Part shown: positions 5,908 to 20,900 of the stretch, in pieces
Layout: each line of letters opens with the position of its first letter
How positions within the stretch are numbered: position 1 is the first letter of the stretch
Source: a virus
Virus record (IMG/VR): IMGVR_UViG_3300004807_000102
Coordinates: 1-27,121 of that record
Length of the DNA: 27,121 nucleotides
Direction: 5' to 3' (one strand)
Notes under the pieces: model-generated
What the model was told of the DNA's origin: nothing
The model's input: only the letters and a program-made list of their open reading frames with translations
The model's database searches: none
Position numbers and translations under genes: made by a program

Positions 5908-8900
5908 TATAGTTCTCTTATAAATTGTGCATAACTTGTTTGACTAGTTTGTAAACTTTCACCGACACCCGTGAATGAAACACCTTGATAAAAACTTTGA
6001 CCTGGGTTAAGCAGAATATTTTTACCAGCATTATTAGTTATATATGTTGGACCTTGGTTGAAATTATTAACTGCGGTCCAGTATGCAGCATTAGTTGGAA
6101 TATTTCCTACAGTTTGAGCAGTAGCTTGATATATTACTCCATTATACGATACAACAGAATTTCTTGGGTATGTTGTTACTTGTGAAAAACTTTTAACATT
6201 TGTATAATCTGGTATTGTAATGAGCACATCACGGCTATTTGGTATTTCCAAAGATGAGCTACCATCAATTATTTGTGTTCCTGAAGAATGTACTTGTGGT
6301 GCACCTGTGCCCGCAGTTCCACGTCGCAATTGCCCAAGACGATTATTAACAACATCTTTGATGCCATATATTATTCGCTCGCCATTAATAAAAACAACAC
6401 CAGCTAAGTTATGTATTGGATCGGGGCTACTTAAATTAGCCACAGTTTCACAATAAATCCATTCATCAGCTAAATTTAAATCAGTTGCCAAGAATGTAGA
6501 TTTACTAGGGCGAACAGCATAATATCTAGTATTATTTTGTAAATCTTTAAAGATTCTATACTCAATTGCTTCTTCACGTATCACATTATTCCAAATACGA
6601 ACGCAGAACACATCACTCGCACTTACATTTAAGCTCGCACTTAATTGAATAGTTGTTGGATTTATTAAAATAAAGTCAACATATGGAATAAGTGGTGTGC
6701 CGCCAGTTGCTCCAGTAATTTTACGTGTAATATATATTTGATTTATATTATATACTGGTGCTGGTATAACATAGTAAGTTCCAAATGGCAAATAAGAATT
6801 TAACTCATTATCAAATCCATACAAGTCAAAGCCAAAAGTATCTATACCATCATCAATTGCAGCAGATGAAGATGTACTACCGCTAAACAATTTTACATAC
6901 ATAGTTGTAGCGTCATGATTGCCTTGTGTCATAACTGTTAATCTTGAATTATTTGGTATAATTAGATTTGGATTTAACCATAATTTATTTTTGTCATAAA
7001 TTTTGAAATCGCTTTGACTACTATCACTAATGATAATTTTGCTTCCAATAATTGGTGCGGTTGTAAATTGAATAACTGGCATTGCAACATTTGTTGGATC
7101 ATGATAAACAGTATAATCAACCCCACGATTGGCAATAACACCATTAACCGTAACTATAATTTCACCATCTGTAATTCCTGCAATATTTTCAACCCACGCG
7201 CTTGTCAAACTAAAATTAGTAGTCAGCCCATCAGCAGTATAGTAACTTTGTTGTGGCGGCAATAGGTCACTGCCGTTTAAACGCACCATTGACCACATGC
7301 TGTAAGGTTGTAGATATTCCTCTGGGTTAGAAAGTGTAAAATTATAACCATTGGGATAAGAAGGATTAGTAATAACAAACGTTTGTTCAAATATTTCGCT
7401 GTAAGCACGAGTTCCTAAAGAAACACCATACAAATGAACTTGAATGTAACTACCTGCTACAGGTGCTGTAGCAAATCTTACTACCAGAGTATTGATACCA
7501 TTTATCAGACTATTCACTAATGTCCAATTACTTACTGCTTGACCATTAACTTTGACATATGCTTGTTGCACTGTAGTAATAACATTATCAGGTATAGCAA
7601 AATCAGTAGTTACTCCATTTGCAACATACTCTTGATCAAACAGCGGATTAATACCGTTACTACCAATCATTAATACATACCAGAATGTACCACGAGTTGG
7701 CGTATAATTAAGATTTACAGTAAATTGCTGCCAATTAACTGTATAATCAACGCCTTCAGCTATAGTTCCAAGAGATTTATCTACAATTAATAGTTTTTCA
7801 ATACCACCTACTGGCAAAGAAACACCAGTAATACTTGGATCAAAACTAAAATATTTTTGACCTTGATATGTTGATATTATAGTTTTTATATCTGCGTTGC
7901 CGCCTTGAACTGGTAGAGTGCGAACTTTAATGTTGAGTGTATCAAATGTGCTTGCTGGAATCAATTCTTCAGGAGCATTGCTACTATAAGTGTCAATGAA
8001 ACCACCACCTAACACCACAATATCTTCTGTTCGTAATCCTAGTCCAGTATCTTTAAATGAACTTTGAATAATTGTGTCTTCGGTTTGATCACCATATATA
8101 TCGATTACGTTTTCTATATTTTTTGTAACATAATCATAAGTCAAAGTGTCATAATTATTGATATCATAATTTGGTAGTGTTTTAAAATTTGGTCCTTTAA
8201 TTTTATTTCCACCGTACTCTATTCCTAACATTAATTGAGCTAGGTCACGACCAGCCATACCTGAAAGGGGAGAATAGTATGCCCATATACGATCAGCAGC
8301 ATTATCTAAAAATAAACCATTATACGGAGTTAAGTTATTAGTATCAAAGAGTAAGCCACTTGTAAAATTGTTTGCTGCAAGATAAGCACTATTTTGATAA
8401 ACAACTATATCAAATTGTGGATAACTGGTTTCTGGATACCATATTTTGACACGTAGCAATAAAAATTTAGTAATATCAAAAGTATTAGTGCTTGTGTGCG
8501 CAACAATTACACGATATGGTTCACTATTATAAACTACTACAGTATCAATAGCATAGTTAGTATTTTTTTGCCAATCTTGAATATTGTTGAAATAAGTGTA
8601 ACGATCAAATTTAATATATGTATCAAGATTACGCACAACACCGTTGTTGAAAATAGCAACAGCAGTTGCGCCGCTGCCTGGTCCAATTACTTTTACTTTT
8701 GCATATGTAAAATCGCTTGTGCTACTAGTTACAGTGATAGTATATATAGTGCCATTTAAGATATGCGGCACTGCGGTTGCACTTTTACCATCACCTTCAA
8801 TAAGAACAGTAGTAGTACCATCATACCCACTGCCACCGTTGCCAACATCAATGCGTACAATTTGATACCCATGGTTTGCAACCCAAGGTTGATATACTGA

Positions 8901-11900
8901 GGTATTTGCAAGAACGCCAGAATCCAAAATATTGCTTTGTTGCGGACTGCGATATTGTTTAATACTAGCATTATAATAGGGTTGTAAGTCAAAGTCTGTT
9001 GTATTTGTTTGTACAATATCTAAATTATTATTATTATCATATTTTGCAATATATTGTTTTAATTTAGTATGATATGGTTTAACTTCTGCAAAAAAATCTG
9101 TTACAATATTTTCTGGTTGTGGAAGATATACTGGCAATTGATCAAGTCCGCGAACTCGATTGTATATGTCAATAAATGAAGTTTTCATTAACCAATCTGT
9201 AGAAATATTTTGTTGCACAATAGTATCAAGCATAAGTGAAATTATCGATTTAAAACTTGTACGATATTCATTGTTTAAAAGATAATCACGAATTATATCA
9301 AATATTTTTGAAAATTCTAGGTTACTGTCTGTATCAAATCCTACAGTTTCAAAACTATTAGTTTGGAATCCTTGTTTTGCAGATTGCAAATCATAAAGAT
9401 TACTATTAAACTGTATTGTTGCATTTTGTTGTGCAAGCAATTCTAAACTGTTGGTTGTTACAACAACAAGTTTCCACCCACCGCTATTACTATTTTTGAT
9501 ATAAATTATATCATTAACATTTAATTTTAGCGTACTGATTTCACTTTCCTTATCGACAGTACTAGTTATTGGTGTTTGGGCATTATAAGCTGAACTATAC
9601 CAATCGCTATAACTCCAATAATTGTTTAAATTATAGGATTGAACTTGGATAGTTTCCCAAATTCTTGTATTTGGAAAAGTAACATTAAGTTTGTATAGAC
9701 TCCAACCACCATTCCAAGATGAACTATCGCTTTCTACTAGAACTAAATCACCGTTATTATATGCATTTTTATCTAGATATCCCAATTCTGTTAAATTTTG
9801 AACTTTAATTTTATAAGAATCTGAATTTGGTAGCGGATCACGGGCGTTAAGTTTTAATATAGTTTCAGGGCGAGTTAATGCCATAGGATAAGTTGCGCAT
9901 ATTTTATTAACTTGTTCTATGTAAAGTTTACGTGCAGTATAATGCCCAACAAAAAGACTTTGGCGTGGACGAATGTCTAAACCGTATTTTTGTTTTTCTG
10001 GAAGTTTTGGGTCTGGAACAATTCTACCGCTGCTATCCTGTCCTGTCAAACTATCATTTAATTTGTTGATAAATTCAGTAGCAACACCAAATTCTGTACC
10101 ATCATCGAACATGGTCCATTCACTGTGTATAAGTTGTGGTTTTAAGGTATTTTTATATTCAATTACTAAATTTGTATTATCACTGACTAAATTTTGCGCA
10201 TTATACAACGCTACTGCACTTGGGCTGATAACGGCTGCAAACGGTTGATTACTAGAACGAGGATTTGCAATACTATTTTGAATTTCTAATGCACTTGGTC
10301 TAATATTATTAATATCTGGTAAAGTTGAATTTTTAACCCAGAAATAATATTTGGTTACCGCTACACCACTTACTGGATCAACTACTACACGAGTACTATA
10401 AACATCGTTAACAGTATAAAGAGGACCACTTAAACGATGTCTTTTTGCATATTCTTTAGGCAATAGATCGCTTTCTACCCATTCGTAAACATTAACAATG
10501 CTTTCTGGAAAAGCCAATCCCCAATAATTAAATTTATTCAGAGTTGTGCCTTGACGATTATCATAATACTTTATAGAATTGGTATCCCACCATAACTTGC
10601 CCACATGCTCCGAACCCCAATTATTTTTAGTATCAAAAGAAAAACTTATAGTACTTGGAACATTGCTATACACTGCTGGATCATAGTTAATTACATAATC
10701 AATATACTTTTCACTACTTTCTGGTAACTGATTATATGCTAAATCAACTACTGGCAGATCAGCTATAAGCTGTTGTGTAGTATCATTATAGATATAAATT
10801 CTATCAATCATACGACTATCATATTCTGCGCCTTGATTTCGAATAGTGTTCCAAATACGATTTTTGTACTGGTTATAATAAACATACATTGAACCAGTTG
10901 GGTTGTTTAACACATGTGCATGTGGTGCTCCCACAAGTATAAAATTATCACTTATGTCAATAGCAGTAGAATATGCATCAAGACTGTTTGCAGAATTGTT
11001 CATTAACATTCTGCCATAGGCAAACAACCCCTGATTAGTAGCAGTTTCAGTTTGACTTGGCTGATACTCAAATACGTGTGCTGCGCCGCTTCGATAAATG
11101 ATACTGTAAAATTGTATAGTTTTCTGATCAAATGTAGTATTTCCACCATCAAACATAGTTACTATTTTAGAATTACCGATAGTTGCCCCAACTACAAGAG
11201 TATTATTATCTGGGCTAATTGCAATATGGTCACCAAAATTTTGTGTATCTTGTAACATTGGGCTGTATAGTTTTTGTGATAATTGCCAAGAAATTATTCC
11301 CATTGCAGCCAGTGGGTCACCATATTCGTTGCGCAATCTTAACTTATTATAATCAACAAGAATATCACTATTAATTTGGACTGTGCCAGTAGCAGTAAGA
11401 TTTGCATTCACGCCTGGAATTGCTGCAGAATTTATATCACGAACACATTGTGCAGCATTGCCACCAGTGAATGTAACTAGCCAATCATTAATGCGAAGTT
11501 TTGTACCACTAGGCATGTTAACATTTACAATAGTTCCAGTTGCAACACCATATTTGCGTGGAATATTAACAAAATGATAGACTGCTCCATTTTGGCTACT
11601 ACTCGTATTAACACCAGTAGCACCAACATAGATATCACAATCATTCTTATTAATTTTTACACTTTGTCCAAATTTTGCATTATTTTGACCAGTATCCATT
11701 GTAGCTATCTTAGTAACAACAAACTGATTAGTTGATACTGCTACTATGGAGCCACTACTTGGTAAACTAGTTACTGTAACGTTATTATTAGAATAATCAA
11801 ATGTGGCTGAAGCAGACACACCATCTATGGTGACACTAGGATAGGTTATAAGATTTGGCGTAGTTATTGTAGTGCTATTTGCAAATGCATTACTTAAGTT

Positions 11901-14900
11901 AAATGTAGCAACACTGCCATTTGCAATGAAATTTTCAACAGTGCGTTCAAAAACATAAGCTTTACCTGCACCAGTATAACTATTTACAAGCGTAGCACTG
12001 CTACTTGGTGCACCAACAATAACTTGACGACCATCATCAGTGCAATGTACTGTAGTTCCAAAACCGATTGATTCTGGATCATCGGTAATTATCTGATTAA
12101 TTTCTTTATAGTAATTTTCATAGGATATGTAAATGTTTACACCATTTGCAGGCGCAACTGCAAATGTGATACTATCTTGACCTGGTGTTCTTATATAATC
12201 AAGGTCTGGGATTTGTAATATGCCACCTGCAAAAACTTTAATATCTCTGCTACCAAGATTTTTTCCTAATGCAGTTGATGGATAATAAAAAGTTGTAGTT
12301 AAACCATCGCCGCTTCTTTTGCTATTGCTGCCATTTACTGTTTGGTATTGATAGACAAAAACTTTACCTACGGTTGGTTCACCAACAAACATCCATTTAC
12401 TATCATTGCTTAGCGCAACACCTCTACCAAATTGACTGTTTGGAGCAATGTTAGAGTATATTCCTATCTTTTGGTTAGCGGAAATCGTTGCATTATTAGT
12501 TAAACCAATAGTATTGTATGGCGAACCTCTGACTATACTAGTAATAACAGTGCCATTTGGAATAACACTTCCTATGATAGGGTTGCCAACAGAAACATTA
12601 GCAAGATTTTGAATTCCACTTGATATAAAATATGCATTTACATTGGGAGTTATTGCTGTCACTGCTTGCGCAATATAACTGTTTGAGGTAACAAAAGTTA
12701 ATATAGCATTATTGCCAGTAAGTACTTTATTTGAAAGAGTAAGAACATGGAATCCGCCAACATTTGGAATTATAATATCGCTGTTAATTTGTGAAATATA
12801 AGTTCCTGATGGTATCAAATTTCCTAAAACAGGCATAGTATTTGCTGTAATACCACTTATACTTTGTGTATTACTAATATAGATATTTGCATTACTGCTT
12901 GTTAAATTTGCATAAAGTGTTTTATAGATACCGGCGTTACTAGTAAGAATAGTTGCAGTTTGATAATAATCAATCGGCGCACTATTAGACATTGCAATAT
13001 AGCTTGGTGTAGCATTAGTAAGATTTGCAATTTTTGTACCGCTTGGAATTCCATTACCGCCAACGCTCATGCCTACTGCAAAATTAGAAAGATTATAACC
13101 GCCTTGCGTAGCAGCATTTGCAGTTGCATTTTGTATTGTAGTATTGCCAATTAGAATAAAAGAATTGCTTGTTGCAACAGGACCACTAATAATATATAAA
13201 TTATCATAGTGAACAGCTTGATTTAATGTAACCGAATCACTAACAACATTTGCTAGATACACTGTTCCTTTTGAAAAAGACGGAGCCGAAATAGCTGCAA
13301 TACCGCTGCTATTAATATCAACATTTGAACCAAAACTAACTGCACGACTATCTGGGGACAGAATTCCATATTCTTGCCAAATATTATCGTTAGATTTTCC
13401 ATAAACAAATGCTTGACCGGTTGTGTTTTTCCCGCTTGCACCAACTATGGCAAAGCCCTGTGTGCTGTTTATTTTAATACTACTACCAAAATAATCACTT
13501 GGGTTGGTAAAAACTGGACTACGATATCCATCATATGCCCAACTATCTGTATTTTGTTTTACTTCCCAACCAGTTGGACCATTGTCAATATAAACAATTT
13601 CACCTAAATCCCAACCACGAACAGGTGTAAACTTAGTCCAATCTGTAATTGTACTATAACGAACATTAGTTAGCTTAAAGAGCGTTGCGCGTAAACTTCC
13701 GCTAGCAACCGTAATGTTATTAAGAATTTTTACAGTAAATGTATTGCCCGATGCGCTGCTTATGCGATAAAAACCACTTAAATCAAGAACACCAGTAGAA
13801 CTACTTGCATTTACAATTGTGCCATTCTTAATCATAATATAATCATACTTGACTAGATTATGTGCTGTATTTGTAGTAAAAGTTAATTCACTTGGAGATG
13901 TTTGGTTAACATTTGTTAAGTAAACTGCTCCTGTTCTGCTTAAGCGATATACTCCCCATTGATTGGCGGTATCTGCGGCAATCCATATTTTACTTGCTTC
14001 ACCTAATACTGGGTTTAAACCACTAATGTTATAAATTTTATTAATATCATACACACTAGCATTAGCATCTAATGGGCTTACTGGACCAGCATATGGAATT
14101 ATTTGTTTAGAAATTTCAGTTTGTGCAAATGGTGTGGTTGTATAACTCTGTGGAATTTGCGGAGTCAAAAGCAAATCACTTGGCTTAATTGAGTTATATT
14201 CAGTATTACGAGAATCATTTTGATTAATAAATTCAAACAAATACTGACCATTTATTGTATTTGAATTGCCAATATTAAACTCAATTTTGCTAATATTATT
14301 TGTGCCACCATAATTGCCAAGTTTAATTGCCCATTGTTCTACAAGAGTAATGTCACTATCAAGATTAGTCTGATTATTGCGCAAGAAAGCATTGATAACC
14401 GCTTGAGAACCTTTTTGGTTTATCATGCCCAAATAAAATTTATACTGAGTGGTTAAATCTGAGCCAAGGTCCGTAAAATATTGACGTTGTTGGAAACCAG
14501 TTGCATGTTTACCTAGTAAATCTGCTGCACTGTTAAGATCAGCATTATCTGGATCATAAAAATTAGTAAATTGGGCAGCACCACTTGCCATATTTGGAAT
14601 AAGTTGTTTGTTTAGCAAAGTGCCATTAATTAGATACCAATCACTGGCAACAAAATTTGCCGTACCTGGTATAAAATTTTGTGCAGCATAATATTGTGTT
14701 TTGAATAGTACAATATCGCCTTTATAGTAATCAGTAAATGTTTGCCAATTTGGAATTTCGCTTACATTTACAAAGAAACCAGGCGCATATAAACTACCAT
14801 TCCAACCTTGTGTTTTAATTCCATCTAGTCGTAAACGAAATTGGCGACTGCCAACTTGTTCATCATATAAGATGTCATTGAACACAGTTTGATTATCAAA

Positions 14901-17900
14901 TATAATGGCATGCTCATATTGTACAATAGAAATATCTAATAAGTGAATTCCTTTGCGTGTATTTTTTAAATCAATAACAAAACTATTATCTTCACGATAT
15001 ACACGATAATCTTTGCCAGAAAGAGTTGTTCCATCACTATCTACAACTTTAGTATAATTGTTTGTATTTGTTATCTTATCAACAACACCAAATGGACTAG
15101 AAAATTTGATACTTGTACCGGCAGGCGTTAACCCAATGACTGTATTGTCTCCCCAATTTTGCTGGTCCCAGAATAAAAATTCTTTTGCAGCAAGAGTCCA
15201 ATCAGCTACAGTTTGAGTATTTGGAACATTGTCTGTAAAGACAAAGCCTTGATTTACAAGATGACGCCCGTAACTTACTAGAAAATCAACTGTTTGTTGA
15301 GCCGTTGCAAAAAATGTACCATATGGATACGTAACAATATTATTACTGCTATCTTCATAAATTACTGCACTGCTATTGCCAACACGAATAGTAAAGTTAT
15401 TGCTGCTTACTCGGCTAGGTACGGTAAGAAAATATGGTCGTAGCTTATCAAATCCACTTACTTGGTATCCACCTGTTACTTTTTGCACTACAACTGCGCT
15501 GTATATTGCACGAGAAACAGGTGCACCTTTAGTAACTTTAACTTTATAATTTTCGCTTGGAATTAAAATACTTACATTTTTACTTTGTGGGCTTACTTGA
15601 TCTGCAGTTATGGTTAAGTAACTTTGATCAGTAAAGCCAGCAATTTTATAAACAAGATTAAATGTACTGTTATTTGCTACATCAATCCAATTTATTGTAG
15701 GATCAAGATTATTACTTAAAAGATAATCACGAATCCAAACATTTATGCCCGGTATATACTGGTTTGGTCCGCTTACACTATAATCAAATATACGACTATT
15801 ACTATTAATATTAATAATTTGATTTAATTTTGAGTTGAACTGAATATCACGTGTATTATATTTTAGTGCACAATATTGCGCTGGTCTTGCTAAGAACCAA
15901 GCAAGTTGAATCGCAAAAGGATATGCACTGCTACGACGCCATGCAGTTTCTTGTGGACTTTGATCTCCTATAGTCCAAGCATTTCCGCCAGTATTAGCGT
16001 CATATGTGGCAATAACCGATTCTAGAGGAGGTAATAGATTGCCATGGCTATCAACTGGGATTATTTTACTTAAACCAGGTCTGCTGTAACTTGTGTTAAT
16101 ATAGGTTGCATTTGGATTACCATTATAGATTAACCCAAGTTCTAAATCGCCCCATAGTAATTTGTTTTCGCTGCTATATGGCGCTGGTCCATAACGAACT
16201 TGCCACCAACTTGGTTTTTGTACAAATCCTAACATTTCCCAAGGATGGGTATGTGGACGATCTGTGTCATAAAAATATTTGTATATACCACGCCAATAAC
16301 CTGGAACATTATTTCCAAACAAACGATCTATGCCAGTGGCATAATTGAAACTAAAAAAATCACCAGTAAGAGTATCGTTTTTAAAAATATCTACATTGTT
16401 TTGATTTGCCCAAGTAAGATAACTGCCACTTAGCAACTGAGTCCATTCAGCAAAACTATAATCAGTTGATCTAAATGCACCTGGTTCTACACTGCTTAAA
16501 TCATAATCACTGTTATTAGCATAAGTTACAGCGATATTATTATAAACACGTTTTTCAAATTCAAGTAAAATATAATCACGGTAGTCGCCCCAAGAGACAG
16601 TATAACTGCCATCATGACCAATAATCACTGTTTGTGGAGTAAGATAGGTATTGTCTTCAACAATCTCAGGTTTAAACGCTGGATAAAGACCAAGTTTTGT
16701 TGGAGTTGCTGGTACATTGCAACCAGTCGTGTCACTATATTCATAAACTGTAATTGTGTCAAGTCTTGATAGTGCAAGACTGCTAGAAAGAGTGATAGAA
16801 AGATCATTCAAAGTATAGTCTATACCATTAAGCAATAGTGTATTATTAAGATAAACAAGAACTGCTTTATAATTTTTTGACTTATTTGTATAGTTGTTTA
16901 CTAGGTTATATGAACGATAGTTGGTATTTTGAACAATATATTCATTAACAATATAATTATTTCCACCAGCAATCATATCAGTATACGCAAAATTTTTGTT
17001 ATAATTTGCAGCTTGAGCAAATTGCAATAGTATACTATCAACGCAAGCACGGTAATTATGTGGATCACTAAATTCTAAATTGTTAATAAAATCTAGCAAC
17101 TGAGATTTGAAATTTTGATAAGAATTACTGGCATGGGTAATAGTAAGAAATGGATCAACATCGCTATTTGATAACATAAGTGCCGCTGGTCGCAAACTTG
17201 CGCTATGTTGTAATAACTTACCACCTATATCGCTATAATTTAAATCACGGAAATTATTAATACCAGCGGGATTGCCAATCAACCCAACAGTATTATTGCC
17301 AATTTCAATTAAATGGTTACGAATTTGACCTAATGTAATTGTGCTAAATTCTGTATTTTCGCTGTTATTAACTAAATTTTTTGGCATAGTATAGGTTTGA
17401 CCATATACACTGCTTGTTCCATTTATTTTAACAAATAATCTATCACCACTTTGTAAATCATTATTAAATTTGATTACGCTAGTAGTTGAACTTGTTTGCA
17501 ATTGGAAATTATTAGATGTTTGTAATACTCCATTTACATACACAAATAAGTTATTTTCATAATAACTGTTTGTATAAACTACGCCTAAATCAAAATTATT
17601 ATTTTTGATATCGGTTGCAGTAAATGTTTTTGTAATAAATTGTTTACTTTTATCTGAAACCGCTGCCCAACCATTAGCAAAGTTGTAATTTTGCCAACCA
17701 ACTATGATTGCAGCAAAACCATGATTAACAGACAATTGTGTGTCAACATTATTCAAATTATAATTAAAAGTATCTGTAATATAATAATTATCAAATACTA
17801 TATCGCCAATGTTACCAATATTTTGATAAACTAAAGGAAAACCAAGTTCTTTATCTGCTGCTGTTGATGTTGAGCCTACTGCATAACCAAATAAACGACT

Positions 17901-20900
17901 GCCAGCAAAGTTGCTACTTGGATAAACATCTTTGTCAGCTAAACTATAGCCATTAATATCAACAAGATCAAATAGCGGAAATTGTGGGCGACTGTTACGA
18001 ACTTGTGCTAAATTCCACGTGTTGTTACTATAATAAAATACATTTCCCTGATTGATATCGCCTTCCATAGCAACAATATTATCGCCATCATTAATTGTCT
18101 GAACAGGAATCAAATGAATTTGAGTTGCACTGTTATCAAAATTAATTGTAGTATTAACTGCAATATCACTTGTTAAATTATTACTAATATAAACAATATT
18201 ATTTGTAGTATCAATGCTCTTAATAGTTGTATGCGGAGGTATTGCATTTGTATAAATTGCCCAATAATCGGTGTTTAATGGCAGTATGCCATATGAATTT
18301 TGTGTGGCAATAAATGTAGTGCCATTATAGTGAACAATTTGACCAGTGGTATAAGATGTAATATCACTATAAAGTGCACCAAAGCTTACTAGCTGACCTA
18401 TCGCTAGGTTACCGATATCACAATATAACTTATTTGTGCCCACTGCGCTGAAAGCATAGGTATTTTTATTTGAGTAGTTAGGTGTTACTCCGCTGCGAAT
18501 ATAATTAAGCTGAACTTGGTAAATCGTGCGACGAATAGTTGGATCATTTTCATTTACAAACAAAACTGTAGTGCCATCAAGTAGCTGAATACCATCACTA
18601 TTATAAACACCGTTTGTTTTTAATGAATAACTGTTTTGCCCTTCTACTTGCTCAAATGCATTTGTTGTAATGCTGTCAATACATGTTACACTGCCTGCAT
18701 AATTTGTGCCATAGTTCCATAATTTTAAATCAGGTTGAAATTCTACAATTGGGCGTTGAGCTTGTTGATTAGCATCAAATACAAATGTTTGATTAGTGTA
18801 ATTTGCTGCAGCTTGTAATGTATCACGGTGGAACCAACGATTGTTTCTGGTCCAACCATTTCCATCTACACTGGCACGATTGATAGTGATATAATCTTTT
18901 TCTTCAGGGCTATTAGTAGTTCCATCAAATCCACCAATGCCATATGGTCTATCTTCGCCAAAAAAATCACCTGAATTAGTATTGATAACTTCGGGCGTTA
19001 CTAAACCATTATAATCTATAAGTTTAATAGATGTACCTACGCCTTCAATGACATATGTGTTATCTTTGTAACTTGTTGGAGTGACAAGACCAGTAAATTG
19101 AATCTTTAAACCATTTGTAAACTGCACACCGTTTGGGCTTGTATAAACACTGCGACCTATAATATCATCTACATTTAATATACTTGAAGGATCAGCATCA
19201 ACTAAACGTATTTCTCCATAGATAAGTGGATCATCTGCGTCTACGTAATATAGAATGTTTTTTGATGCACTAAGGGTTGGAAATTTTGTAATATTAGATG
19301 CATTGTCTTTGAAACTATACACGTGACCATAGGTGTCACCCTGTCCTACAAGCGTTTTATATCCGGCCGCCCAATCAGTTACATACACCAAATTCATATT
19401 TCTATAATTTGGATTTGCAACGCTTTGATAGAAATTTATAATATTTGATCCAACAGTAGGAATAGTTTGATCTAGTGTTACAATATTTCCATAAGATATA
19501 TTATCAAATACTGCTCCATCCCATGGAGATGCATCTGCATCATATCCTGTATCGCTAGTACTTGCCGAAACCGTAGTGCCAACCAATATTCCAGTTCCGA
19601 TAGCTGCTTGTGTTACTAATATTTTAGAAATTGCAGCAGAATCTGAGATGTAAAAAAGATTTGTAGGAGATGTTACATTAGTATTATAAGTTACGACAGC
19701 ATCATTAGATGAAGCTGAAGTTGTAGCGTTACTTAAGGTAACAATTCTACCAGAAATATTAGTTATAGTTGTACCTTTTGGTATTCCAAATCCTGTAATT
19801 AACTGTCCAACTCCAACATTAGCTACGCTAGCAAGTTCTGCAGAATTAGAACCACTTGTATAAAATGCAGTAGTTGTACCGCCTAATGAAAGAGCAGTAG
19901 CTGTGGTAGATACTACGCTATCTACAGAATAAACTCCAACAGTAATATTATTACTTGCGCTGATTGTTTGATTATCAATTATAAGAGTGTTGCCTACTAC
20001 TTGTGCAATTCTAGTGCCATTCTTAATGCCAGAACCTACTATTAATTGACCAGCATATATGCCTGCTGTACTTGAAACAGAAATACTGCTTTGTCCGCTT
20101 GTAAATGACACTCCAGAAATTTTAGCAATTGTAGAACCAGTATACAATACTTGAGTATTGTCGATAGAAATTTGCCAAATTCCACCTCTTTGATTTACTG
20201 GAACGTTGTCCCACTCAACATCACTGTTAATTACAATATATTTTTTGTCAAAAGCACGAACACCATCTAAACTATAATTTAAAATGAAATTATCATAATT
20301 TTGATTTTGTAGTAGTGAATATGGAACATCAACAATCATATCAACTGATTGTTGTAAATTTGGCAAACTTAAAAGATAATCTTGTGCAGTAGAAAGTGGC
20401 ACATTAAATGTAATTGCGCCATTGCTAACACCATTGTTATCTAATCCTAGAATATCACGAGTAGAAATGTTAGATTGTGTGCTGCTTAAGCCACTAGTGC
20501 CAATCTCAGTTTGAATATAAAATTTGTGTCCAGTTTGCCCTAAATTAAATGTATAGGTTCCACCTCTTACTAGTGTAAGTGTTGGATTGATAGCATCTTT
20601 GTACCCATCAATTGTATAACCACTTTTGCCAATACTTGCACTTTGTAATTCTGTTTGATTATTGGCAACATACGCAATACGATGAAAATTATAAGATGCT
20701 TGTAAAGGCAATCCACCAGCAGTTACATCTACAGTAAAAGGTCCAGTAGGAACCCAGTAATATTGACGATAATTAGTAATTTTATCAAGATCAATGAATC
20801 CATTGTAACTATAATAACGATTAGTGAACAGGCGTTGATGATTATTGTTTAATCCGCCGTCTCCGCTTATCTGGTTAAGCAAATCTGGATAGTTATATAC

